The position numbers and the translations under genes are program-made. Positions 21,701 to 32,000 of a DNA stretch of 64,000 nt are shown piece after piece. The first letter of the stretch is position 1, and each line of letters opens with the position of its first letter. The notes beneath the pieces are model-generated. The model was not told the origin of the DNA, made no database searches, and worked only from the letters and a program-made list of their open reading frames with translations. The DNA is from Xestospongia bergquistia (Eukaryota > Porifera > Demospongiae > Haplosclerida > Petrosiidae): assembly GCA_963965975.1 (NCBI GenBank), contig OZ014423.1, positions 1,364,001 through 1,428,000 on the forward strand, written 5' to 3'.

Positions 21701-22709
21701 GCAACGCTTAGAAAAAATAATGAAAATAGCACTATGAAGGCTGCACTTTTTGTGCATTCACATTTGGATATATTATCTATAGTCATTATAAAAAACAGTC
21801 AGAGTATATAATACACTTTTGACTAACCAGTTGAAGATGGAAATGGTGTAATAGAAACTGTCTTGCAGACAAAAAAAAACTGTAAATCTATTATACAGAA
21901 AAATGCATTAACATGCTTACTTGGATCTTCTATATCACTGATATAGAGTGCTGCACCACTCCTGGAACAGATTAATTTGGAACAAGCTTGTATTCGTAAA
22001 TAAAAACTCTCATTCTTTGTAAAGTTTTCAACAGGAATAGTGGTCTCCAGACTTTTACCACCAACCATTTTTATTGTATTGTTATTAGTGCAGTCATCAG
22101 TATATAATACGATGTTATATTTCGTGATTTCCATTTTATTTTCACTCCATTTTAGCTTTAATTGACCATTTTTGACATAGAATTGCTCTATTGTAGGATC
22201 CTCTAAGGTAAAAGTACTTGGATATAATAGTATGAAGTTACCTACATATAATAACAAGACTTAGTATAATTACACATATAATGTTTAGACAACCTTACTG
22301 CTAAGTATATTTAAATAAGCAATCCCACTTGACACTAAAACTGGTAGTCCAGACTTTGGAATATAGTGGAATAAACATTGAAAAGATTCATTGTGACTTT
22401 GAACAACACGGACAGTCAGTCCATCAGGACCAGGATAATAACTAGGAGGCAGGATAGATGGTGCATATTCTTTTCCATTAATTCTCCAATTTGGCAAAAC
22501 ATCAGTTCCAGATAACCGACAATTGAAGTGAACAATAGCTCCAGGGCAAGCACTTTGTGACTGTGGATTAGTGGTAATGTTAAACTCTGTTGAAATAGCT
22601 ATATAGAAAGAGAAATAAAACCATATAATTACGTAGATAGTATTATCACTAAACCTAAGGTGAGCTTGAAAATTATAACAAAAATGCTCAAGGAAATAGG
22701 AACCTTCAT
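21604..22709 (-). CDS. Ig + fibronectin-III single-pass surface protein (292 aa predicted)
   Basis: Exons 22655-22709, 22299-22598, 21921-22241, 21828-21857 and 21604-21776 join in frame. A signal peptide (MKVPISLSIFVIIFKLTL) is followed by an Ig-like domain (two cysteines, VHFNCRLSG and FQCLFHY; core GTDVLPNWRING). A fibronectin-III-like domain comes next (LKLKWSENKMEITKYNIVLY ... SFYLRIQACSK), then a juxtamembrane CEC motif, a transmembrane helix and a short basic tail (CYKTGKVRCKKNKM). About 13 successive isoleucines of the helix are encoded by a perfect (ATT)n microsatellite at 21661-21699. Its Ig domain resembles those of the genes at 24.6 and 25.7 kb (pattern GTxLIPxWxIN). It is probably an adhesion or recognition receptor. 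Confidence 0.75.
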
Positions 22710-22813
22710 TTCTTTACCAAAACCACAGGTTTGTATAGGAGAGTTAGCCCCTCCTCTTTTTTGATAAGTTCTGTGCATCAACAAGATTATTAATTTTTAT
22801 AAAAATTAATTAG

Positions 22814-22932
22814 GTTGCCTGACTTGTCTTGCCTCCCGCAGCGAAGGGGTAGCAACGCCAAACTATGTTTCTTTATGTCCAATTTGTGATTATGCTATTG
22901 GTGGTCATGATGTTGATAAAAAATCCTTGTGG
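22814..22932 (+). CDS. Orphan exon-like block with paired cysteines
   Basis: An acceptor-like AATTAG precedes the block and a GTAAGT donor follows it. The open frame between them contains CLTC and CPIC, half-RING or zinc-ribbon-like cysteine pairs, and ends HDVDKKSLW. GC content is higher than in the surroundings. No partner exons are recognised on either side, so this is either an exon of an unrecognised gene or a relic. Confidence 0.3.
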
Positions 22933-24585
22933 GTAAGTAAATTAACAACAGCATAATGTCTCAAGATTACTGGATGCCATAATATTAATTCATTAACTAA
23001 CTACATAGAGTTGGCTGAATCAAGCCTGAATGCATATGACATATTTGTCAGACCCCCTATTACATGTTCCCTAGCCCCCAGGGCACAAGATTTGTCTATA
23101 CCCTCAGGGAGTTAACCAGTTACTTAGTAATGTGTGCTTAAATTAGTAACATGCAGCATGTGTTACTATTTTTAGGTTTTAGGAAGGCTTTATAAGGGTC
23201 AACTGATATGTAGTCTTGTGAGTGTTTACACTCAGAACAACCAATCACATGTCTCCTTGGAATCTTGTCTTAGAAGATCCAATTAGTGACTGAGACTGAA
23301 ACAGTTCCACTGTATTCATAGGTATAAACATCTCTTCACAGGAAAAATATATTGAATATATTCATTGTTTTTATGTTGAAAATCTATTGGTTTTTTGTGT
23401 AATCACAATTGTAAATATACCTACAAAAATGTGCCATGTATTTTTTAGGTGTCAGACATATACATGATATATTACATATTTTGTACAGCAATTGTAACAT
23501 TGTTGTAATATATACATTATTAATACCACTGTCGTTATGCAATGTATATATTACAATTCCTTTTACAACAATTGTAACATTGTTGGAATATCTACATTAT
23601 TAATACAATTGTTGTTTATACAATGTATATATTACAATTCCTTTTGTCATGATTGTAAAATTATCTTAAATATTTCATCCATATTATCACTGCCTTTATG
23701 CCATTGTATTAATGTTGTACATTTTCACATGGTGTATTTGTAATTAATTATATAAAACAAAAACCCAACAGTTTATATACATGAATAATATGACTATAAT
23801 ATTGTAAAAAACCTTGCAAATGACAACAATTTATGTAATATAATCACATTACAACATTGTTTATTAGATTATAAACCACTTTTGGCCATATAGATGATGG
23901 ATAATTGAGACGGTCAATCTCTTTAATTGTTGATGTTGTATATAGATATATGGATGGTAATAGCTAATACACTAGCCAAAGTTAGTTAGTCTTGCAAGCC
24001 AGAAGTAACCTCTATGCCTGTGAGACTAATTAATCTGGTTAGTACATTAACTTTGTGATATTTCACAAGTGCTTGTAATGATTTTAAAAGCTAAATTAAA
24101 GATTGACAGTAAGATTTTTCTGATAACCATTACTCAGTTTTGCTTATTAATTAAATATGCAAATTTATGGTGGCCTTATGATCCTAGACAGGGACAATCA
24201 ATACTAGGACTACATGTTTGACAGACACAGTCCAAGAACAGGATGTAATGATAATAAGACTATAATTGTACAAATCATCCTAACATATAGGATGCTTTTA
24301 TGGTGACTTTGTTGCTATAAACTAACATTTGTTTTTAAAGAAGCTATGAGATGGCTGCTAAACTTCAATTAGTCACGCTGATATTGTAGTGTGAGGTATA
24401 CATTCATTGGTTACCATTGTGGCCAGTCAATGCCTGTGTATCACTGGTAACATCATGCAAAATTATGTGTTAACTAAAATAGATCTAGCAATTTAATAAT
24501 ATTGTCTCATGTTATTATATCAATTTTTGTACTTAAAAATTACAGAAACACTCCTAATTATAAGTTGTTATAAGTTGGGTACACA
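22933..24585. other. Non-coding region upstream of the Ig gene pair
   Basis: AT-rich; no further exon supported. Apart from the direct repeat at 23485-23660, I see nothing that can be named. Confidence 0.5.
23485..23660. repeat. Two tandem copies of a roughly 85-bp unit with internal palindrome
   Basis: The blocks 'caattgtaacattgtt(g)', 'acattattaatac', 'caatgtatatattacaattccttt' occur twice in the same order (about 23489-23567 and 23568-23652). Within each, 'ttgtaatata...' and 'tatattacaa' form an inverted repeat. The open frame seen across it is a by-product of the repeat. Confidence 0.7.
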
Positions 24586-25303
24586 ATGAGAACTATGTTA
24601 TTTATAGTTTCAGTATATTGTTACAGGGCTATACCAATGTTTATTAAACAACCTGCTCCAAGGAAATATGCTCTCATTGGAAGTAACACTAACATTGAAT
24701 GTGTAGTCACAGGAACTGAGTTAATTCCACAATGGCTAATAAACTCAACACCTTATGATCCTCTAGTGTCCTTGCCTTCTGGGGCAGTCAATATCATTAA
24801 TGGTATACAGATTAATCCTATGTCCATGAAATGGAATAACACTTCATTTAAATGTTACTTGAACATTGCTATCGATGTACCACCATTTATTAAGACCTTG
24901 GAGTCTATTACTGGATACTTGTTTGTCAATAGTACTAGTGGTTAGTTGATAATCTGCCATTATAATTTTTGATTATATTTAATCTTGCAGCTATAGAAAT
25001 AACTACTACAGAACTTCCCATGCAAATTTCAATTTTTCCACTATCAACTGCAAGCATGTCTGTTCCTGTGTCATCATTAACATTAAATTTATCATTTCCT
25101 TATGAGAAGGATAGATATTCACATTATTTCAGAACTTTCACTTTTGTCATCACCGGCACTATTATCATAGGTACTAAATTTTAAAAAGAGCATAATATCA
25201 CAATTATTTAATTTTTATAGTAATTGCTGTTATCATGAGTGTAATTATGGTGTACTTCAGTATGAATGAAAGAAAAAGAGAAGTATACAACATGTGGTTA
25301 TGA
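24586..25303 (+). CDS. Ig-domain surface protein, short-tail paralogue (205 aa predicted)
   Basis: Exons 24586-24940, 24991-25170 and 25221-25303 join in frame. The N-terminus MRTMLFIVSVYCY can serve as a signal peptide. However, in the paralogue at 25661 an intron falls exactly here, and TTGTTACAG at 24619-24627 looks like its acceptor, so a separate upstream signal exon is possible. The Ig domain has cysteines in NIECVVTG and FKCYLNI, with the core GTELIPQWLIN. A Ser/Thr-rich stalk, one transmembrane helix and a tail of about 15 residues (NERKRE, one tyrosine) follow. The ectodomain is clearly related to the neighbour 700 bp downstream, but there is almost no cytoplasmic tail. Confidence 0.75.
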
Positions 25304-25660
25304 CAATTAAGTTAAATTTTATGTTTTGTATATATGTTCAACTATATATTTATAGTAGTATTATAAATATGTTTATTTAATACTATTGATATGTAAATGC
25401 ATTTCAAATAAATACCACATGCAGTTATCTCTTTTATTTATCACTTATCACAGTGTTTGTATACTGTAGATAATTCACTCATAACACTATAACTGAAAAT
25501 CTATTGGGACAACTATTACGATAGTTTTGATAATACTATGTAAAGTAGTGGCTTAAAACAAACAATCAGTTTGTTGTTGTCCATTTGAAATTATAATTCT
25601 GTTCTTAGCTTTTCAATGAGAGTTAAAATTAAACAAGAATCTACCACTATCAGTAACAAG

Positions 25661-26946
25661 ATGATGTTGACAACATTATTGATTTCAACAGTCAGCATCT
25701 CTTTCTGCAGGTTAGTAACTATTTTTATGATTGGATTAGTTTATGTCTAATATAATATAGAGCTATACCAACATTTATTAAGCAACCTGCCCCAGTGACA
25801 TATGCTCTCATTGGAGGCAGCACAAAGATCAATTGTGAAGTTGAAGGCACTGAGTTAATTCCATTATGGCTAATAAACTCAACAGCCTATGATCCTCTAG
25901 TGGCTTTGCCTTCTGGGGCAGTCAATATTATTGATGGACTACAAATTAGTCCTGTTTCCATGAAATGGAATAACACTTCATTTAAATGTTACTTGGACAT
26001 TGCCATTAATGTACCACCATTCATTAAAAAATTGGAGTCTATTATTGGGTACTTGTATGTTGACAATTGTAAATAAATTAAGCAAATATAATAATAATAT
26101 ATAATTTTTGTTTGTTTTAGATGAGGATACCAGTAATATGATCACATCTTCATTGACAAATTATTCTCAAAATACTCCTACCAGTTATTTGATAGCAACT
26201 AATTCATTGACTAGCTATTCCAGTTATTTGACATTTTCAAGTGTTTTTCAGCAAGAAAACTCTCAAAAGTTATCATCTGACGCATTATATCCAACACTAA
26301 CATTAACATCACCAGAAATTCCTAGTTATGGATTTTCCATGCTTCCTTCATCTTACATTATGACAGGTAACTCATTCTCAAGCTCTGAAACTGCATATTC
26401 TAACTACAGTAATGATGATAGCAATGAGTATATGTCTCAAATCACTTCATTGATGTCAGAAGATTTACAAACAAGTATTTTAGCATCGAATAACTATCAA
26501 CCAGGCCAACCAGCTGATGATGGCTATCATTTGAAAATTATTTATGCTTCAATTACAACTTTTGCAGGTATTAATTGAAACCATGATCACACGAGTATGC
26601 AATGAATAACATTCACATGTCTGTTTATATAGGTTTAATGATACTACTATGTTCTGTTATTTTAGTTGTTATCTCTGTTTTAAGATGTCAAAAAGTTAAG
26701 AAAGGTATATATAATTATACTAAATTAAAAATTATTTATAGGATATTTCTAAATATTTAGAGATATCCTATAAATAATTTTTAATTTAGTATAATTAATA
26801 TACTATATGTAGATAATGAACCTGAATACAATGAAACTGAAAATGCTGCATATGGAGTGATTGGACAGATACAAATTGAAGTACAGGTTACATCAACTTC
26901 TAGGCACTGGCAACCTAACTATGTCAACATTCAGTATCCACAATAA
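25661..26946 (+). CDS. Ig-domain surface protein, long-stalk signalling paralogue (336 aa predicted)
   Basis: Exons 25661-25710, 25761-26068, 26121-26567, 26633-26704 and 26813-26946 join in frame. The order is signal peptide, one Ig-like domain (KINCEVEG ... FKCYLDI; GTELIPLWLIN), a Ser/Thr/Tyr-rich stalk of about 150 residues, a transmembrane helix (GLMILLCSVILVVISVL) and a tail of about 50 residues with YNET, AAYGVI and NYVNIQY (Grb2-type YxN and YxxI motifs). It forms a tandem pair with 24586-25303 and probably arose by duplication with later divergence of the tail. It is a candidate self/non-self or adhesion receptor. That role is inferred only from architecture and clustering. Confidence 0.8.
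26706..26800. repeat. Long near-perfect hairpin in an intron
   Basis: The left arm starts ATAATTATACTAAATTAAAA and continues through 'attatttataggatat'. The right arm is its reverse complement, with arms of about 36-40 bp around a small 'ctaaatatttag' loop. It fills nearly the whole last intron of the 25661 gene. It could be a tiny MITE or a recent inverted duplication. Confidence 0.85.
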
Positions 26947-27205
26947 AGAATTCATTTAATTGAGTGTGTGTGTGTACTTATGTATAAAATTATCTTATTT
27001 TAATCAAATTATTGTTGTTTGTTTTCAATCAGCACAAGTGTTATGTTATTATAATATTATAATTTTTCTGTGCCATGTTGTTATTTTGTGATGAATGTTT
27101 TTGAAGCTATTAAATATGATGTTATCTCAAATAATTTTGATGACATTATTATTATTATTAAACTCAATCAACCATGAACTTTACAAATTTTGTTGTCAAC
27201 ATAAT
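26947..27205. other. Convergent 3' flanks, no gene
   Basis: AT-rich, with a short (TG)n near 26963. No coding signal. Confidence 0.6.
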
Positions 27206-28800
27206 TCATTGTTTCTTAACAAAATTAGCTTTAATGTTCTGTGCTAGTTCCACTTGACCAACAGCTGGTGTTTCCAATACTTGTATCATAGTCAGCCAAG
27301 AATAAGACTTAGTACATTTATCCTTCCAATAAGTAAAGACATCTTTAAAACAATCCATGTTATTGTTGCTTCTTTGTCTCCAAAATGAGTCCAACATGTG
27401 AACAGGCACTCCTAACTGGACTCCAACCTCTCGCCAAAGGTCTGGAATGCAATTAGCCACTTCATTCATGAGATCAGGCAATTGTGGACCTGCTAATACT
27501 TGATAGGGTGGAGGGGATGCATGAGTAGGTACTGTTGAGGATATATGAAGTGGTTTTGCTTCTGCAGGAGAACCTATGGTAAATATAGGATCAATTAGTG
27601 ATTATGATGGTTTGCCTTTTGGATGTAAAGAACATTATACATTTTTAATATCTAAATAAGGAATGTAATATGTTACTATATTTAGAAACAGTAGTCTTGT
27701 ATGTGGTTATGTTACAAGCTGATACTATTTATGTAAAGCTTCTCTGAATTAGTTTTGAAAGGCAAGAAGAGTTGTAGGTTTCCTTTTTGAGATGAAGGAC
27801 TATCATGCATGCTCACTTTACTTGATTATAATGATCACACATACACTATTAAAGTATATGCTATCAAATGACATGTTTGGTATAGGAACATACTGTACAT
27901 TGAAATGCATCTCAAAATGAACAACATGGTATCAATGGTGATGTCCTGTTTTCTATTGACTCTATTTCATGTCAATTGTCAGTTTTGGCTGATACATACC
28001 ATTCTGTTCAATTTTCTGAAATAGTTCATCTACTGCATGTTCCATGGCACCATCTTTGGACAGACAACCTGTGTAGCCAGCATCAATTCCTGTTGCTATA
28101 TCAACTACAGTTGCCTTCCATCTTAATTCAATTGGGTCCATGTAACCCTGAAGTTCAAAGGATATTTCTCGTCCCTTCTCAATGCAAGAACCCTTTATGA
28201 GATAAATATATCAACACAGGAACCCTTTATGAGATACATATATCAATACAGGAACCTTTATGGCATAAATATAAATAAAATACAACTAAAGTATGTACAG
28301 GCATCATTAAAATGGATATGATTATTATGACTTAGTTTCTTTCATTGTTAGCTATCCTATTTGTATTCTTATTCTTCCTTTGACATTAAGGAAGTCAAAA
28401 CATTGACTCCGACCAAATCTATTAAACACAATGATGATTAGAGAAATGACTTACTTGGAAATGTGTTAGTCCTGGTATTAGTATTGGTAGACTGAATTGG
28501 GATTCCCTTAATGGTTTCTTCCAGCTCATTGTAATATTCTGCTGTGTGCTTCAATTTACTTTGTTACTTTCAGAACAAACACTTGGAGACAGCAATCAGA
28601 GATCAGTAACAATATAATGCTTTCTGTTTCAAAATAAAATTATAGAACGTATCTATTTTAGGACAATTTAGTAGATCAGTTCACAGAATGATGTCTTCTG
28701 ACTTCTCTGAGTTTCAGTGTAGTTATTACATAATATAGTGAATGTAATGTGGTCTGTATCATGTAGAATTGTGGTGCCAACATAAGTCCCTGGGAAACCA
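27206..28800 (-). CDS. Death-domain protein (exon model partial)
   Basis: The last exon (27206-27573) encodes a Pro-rich linker and then a Death-like domain to the stop (IPDLWREVGVQLGV ... MDCFKDVFTYWKDK ... YSWLTMIQVLETPAVGQVEL). It resembles the C-terminal Death domains of the genes at 45.7-48.3 kb (same WxEVGxxLG, WLTMIQVL/WQTILEAL and AxxI pattern). An exon at about 27995-28190 (GREISFELQGYMDPIELRWK ... ending QKIEQN) and one at about 28455-28550 precede it in open frame. A further open stretch near 28700-28800 (GFPGTYVGTTILHDTDHITF) may be the first exon. Acceptor choices for the upstream exons are weak and the start is not fixed. It is probably a cytoplasmic adaptor in innate-immune or apoptotic signalling, by family. 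Confidence 0.55.
27574..27994. other. Intron of the Death-domain gene
   Basis: No exon supported on either strand. Confidence 0.4.
28186..28275. repeat. Tandem repeat overlapping a splice acceptor
   Basis: Three copies of about 36 bp ('ggaacc(c)tttatgagata(a/c)atatatcaa(c/t)aca') lie side by side. The first copy overlaps the beginning of the 27995-28190 exon of the Death-domain gene on the minus strand, so the acceptor sequence is itself triplicated. Confidence 0.65.
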
Positions 28801-28899
28801 CCTATTACACAGAATGTAACATCAAATGGGTTTGGTCATCTTCATTAAAGTAGGCGGGTCTTCAATTTTTAACCCGTTTTCAACTGTCGCAGTGTCACC

Positions 28900-30005
28900 A
28901 TGCAGCACCAGAAAGACAAATTGTAAGTTTAATACAAAAATAAATAGATCTGAAAGTAGTTAAATTATGTTCCTGTTTTAAATTCTATTTCTTTCTCTTT
29001 CAATCACTTGTACAGAATGGTCCACAATATATGGTGGAAAGAAGGCAGCTGCTGCTGCTAAGTGTGGAAGATCAGAATTCAAACAACTTCCATTTAATTG
29101 TTGTAGGTAAGTACATATAATACAACTGGCAAGATAATATTGTGTATCTAGTCTATCTCTTCAGCCATTTGAACATTCTTTGTGGTATGATCTGATGGAG
29201 TAGTGTTTGATCTGATGTAAGTAGATATGAAATGGATGAATGGGTAAACAGAGGGATGGATGGATGAATCCAATGGACAAAAAGATAGATAAATGGATGA
29301 ATAAATGGATAGAAAGATGTGGGAAATACAGTGAAGGGGATGAATCAATGGGCTTACTTCATATTTGATGTATTACTAGGAACATTGTACCCTATCTAAA
29401 GAAGTATGGTCATAATCCTTTAACAGGAGAGATAATATATATAGTTATTTTTAACCCTTTAGTAATTGATTATATTATTTTAGCCAATGGATACCAAGTC
29501 AAATTGAATTTTCATAAAAATTCCGAAGGCATTACATCTTTAATCAATGTGGGTGTGGCTTAATCATTAATGATATTCATGACAGGTCAATATCATTGCC
29601 CAATCACCTTCAAAGTCTTTAATGAAAATAGTTACATTGTTGCTATACGCCCCAGTGGTAACGTCTATTCTTATGAGGTCTATAAATAGTTTTATTATTA
29701 CATCATTATGTTACTATTATTAGTGCATGCTTACTATATTTTTTATGCAACTAATATTAGTAACAGACCTCTGTTTCTATAGGCAATTGACAGATTAAAT
29801 ATTAAAACTAAACACTTTCAAGATCTTTTGACAGAACAATCTTTGTAAAAGAGGTGCCATAATAACTATACAGGTAATTATCATATTTACTTTATAATTA
29901 GTAGGGTCATCCTTAATTTTGTTACATAGGACCCAACTGCACTTGCAAAATTTGATATTTCCAGTTTTCATTACATGAAGAACAACTTATTTGTAGATGA
30001 AGAAG
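28900..30005 (+). pseudogene. PPIL2: Decayed PPIL2 (U-box cyclophilin) copy, cyclophilin part missing
   Basis: PPIL2 is a spliceosome-associated U-box/cyclophilin protein. Its N-terminal half is recognisable in order: QHQKDK (28903), ITCTEWSTIYGGKK (29003), KQLPFNCC, SLSLQPFEH (29152), DGVVFDLM (about 29195), NIVPYLKKYGHNPLTGE (29380), KLNFHKNSEG (29496), QYHCPITFKVFNENSYIVAI (29585), DRLNIKTKHFQDLLTEQ (29787) and DPTALAKFDISSFHYMKNN (29930). Pieces are out of frame with each other. There are single-base frameshifts before DGVVFD and after TEQS (with a stop codon), a missing acceptor before ITC, a lost donor after TGE (GAGATAATA), and a small deletion before KLNF. The cyclophilin domain is absent. 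The gene is not functional as such. Confidence 0.75.
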
Positions 30006-30112
30006 GTATGAACATTGTACTATGTATTATAATATTGTGACTGAGTCTAATAAAAAGGATCTTATCACGTAAAAAGATTTCTTCTTTAACTTCTTCTCTT
30101 TTACTTGTTAAG

Positions 30113-30995
30113 TTATGATCAATCAGATATTGAGAGTGAGGTTGTTCATCAAGATGAAAGAGAGGACAGTCTCACATTAGACGAGTGTAAAACAATTATA
30201 CAAGATTTAAGGGTTAAAAATGAGTGCCAGACTCACGAGGTATAGTAGGAAAAAATATTTTTGACATTCATATGTCCATTAATATGTCTATTTATTCATC
30301 CATTGATTTATCCATGAATCCATTTGTAGGTTTCATTCATCTATTTCTGTACATGTAAATATGACTCATTCAAGTTTGGTCATTCTTTATTTGGTCCTCT
30401 AGTTAAATCAATTAATAGCTGATCTTCAAGACTTGTTATTCTCAGATAAATGGACACCAGATGCATATCTCATAGCCAGAGCTTATGTACCTGATGACTT
30501 TGAGAGAGATGATAAAGATCACTTTACCAATAATGAAAGGTACACGTGAGAAGACAGTCAATATGTGTGTGTGTCATTTTATGTAACTCTAGGTCTAGAC
30601 TTCCACAACTAGTACAACACAATGACAAAGTGTAAGTGAATACATTAAGTACTTTTGATTAAAATTCTACAAGAGTCCTAGCCATTTCAATTTTGTTGTA
30701 AACAATGTCAAAAAACTACCAAATATAGAATTTACATCATTGTTTAATTTTCATGATTAAAAATCTGCAATTAATAAATTTAGCCAGTTTTTAATTTTCT
30801 AATACTTAACAAACAATAAATAACTTTAGAAGTAAAAAATAACTCATGCTTTTATGATTATGTTTGCTATTGTTCATTAGTAAAGACAAGGCATATCGTC
30901 ATCTTCACAAGAGTGTCCACTTTCCAGCTCTTACACCACGTCTACCTAATCCAGTATCAGAGACACAAATGAGCTCTATCATTACAAAGAACTAG
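30113..30995 (+). CDS. 3' part of an unidentified coiled-coil protein
   Basis: Four open exons with canonical junctions (30113-30239, 30402-30540, 30594-30631 and about 30883-30995) encode SDIESEVVHQDERED..., LNQLIADLQDLLFSDKWTP, FERDDKDHFTNNER, SRLPQLVQHNDK and a basic C-terminus (HLHKSVHFPALTPRLPNPVS) to a stop at 30995. The frame does not continue from the PPIL2 relic just upstream (the phase differs), so a separate upstream exon is required, and I did not find one. I do not recognise the family. The intact splicing contrasts with the decay next door. It may be the surviving end of a gene whose 5' part was lost or lies in an unrecognised exon. Confidence 0.45.
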
Positions 30996-31869
30996 ATTAG
31001 GTACATTGACAAAAGACCATTTGAGTTTTTTATAGCATAATATTTTTTCTGAAACACAGAATTTCAGTGCTATAAACACATTAGCAGCAATAGAGGGATG
31101 GGAGTTTATAAGTAATACCTATTATTAGAATCATAAGTCTGTCTACATGTACTTACATGTAAATTCTATGAAACCAATAATTCTTCCCTTAATAACTTCA
31201 ACAAGCCCTGAGCTATGTAGCTAGCAATAGTCAATGAATTATCTAAAACTATTACTAGTATAGATTAAAGTGTTGTATGATCTAATACTCAAATAAGATA
31301 TCAACAAACTGGACAAGATCCATACAGATCAGAGAGACTATGTAATCACTGTCAACTTTCAACTCAAAGATCTTACTCTCAGTACATATAGTAAACTAAG
31401 TGACAGTTGATTCTCATGTAACACAGTAACATGTTTAAATGGCAAACCTACAATTTTTAATTCATGGCTAAAATTTACAAAATGTTAAGTTTGTCAATAA
31501 AATTAAAACTGTAATGTTTGCATTAAAAGATTGATATATCTAAAATGCAGAACTTTTTCAAAGCTAACACTGATAGATCTGGATTCATTTAGCTAGTGGG
31601 CTACACTATGATAGCTGTCTCCTTCATACAAACACTAGTTTCACTAATTCATAATATATACACATATTGTTATAGAAAAAAAACTGAGACAACTGCTGTC
31701 TAGTTTGGAAGCTTCTGATAGAAATGTATTATACCTTTTATCATATATAGACATTGCTTTAAAACTATATTTCTTTCTACTAACAACTTGTAGAATGTTA
31801 AAAATACTTGTATAATTATTTTGAAGATTTTAATTAGTTGTTAATCAAATCAATTAAAAATCAATTAAT
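30996..31869. other. Non-coding region with one dispersed repeat copy
   Basis: No gene seen. About 31295-31510 is one copy of a repeat that recurs at 33693-33915. Confidence 0.5.
31295..31510. repeat. Dispersed repeat, copy 1
   Basis: Shares with 33693-33915 the phrases 'agatatcaacaaactgga(c/t)', 'gatccatacagat', 'acaaagatctt', 'acatgt' and 'taaagtttg(g/t)caataaaa' in the same order. About 200 bp long; class unknown. Confidence 0.65.
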
Positions 31870-32000
31870 GTTGGTCACGCGTGCAGATATTTCCCGCCAA
31901 ATTTGTCACGAGTTTGTGTCGACTGGTTGTCAATTTGAAGCATGACGAGATTCTTGATAATTTATAAAAGTACTCCATTTTCCATACTTTAATTATAAGG
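31870..32000 (+). promoter_or_regulatory. CpG-containing promoter-like block with E2F-type and MluI-type motifs
   Basis: GTCACGCGT is followed within 20 bases by TTTCCCGCCAAA, a good E2F-type site. Locally high CpG in an AT-rich background is followed by a short exon-like stretch with a GTGAGT donor at about 31999. This looks like the start of a transcript running right, possibly non-coding. Confidence 0.4.

Noticed and set aside
23537-23743. 68-codon frame with repeated CIYYNSF
   Set aside because: Produced by the 85-bp tandem repeat and AT-rich sequence; no start context or homology.
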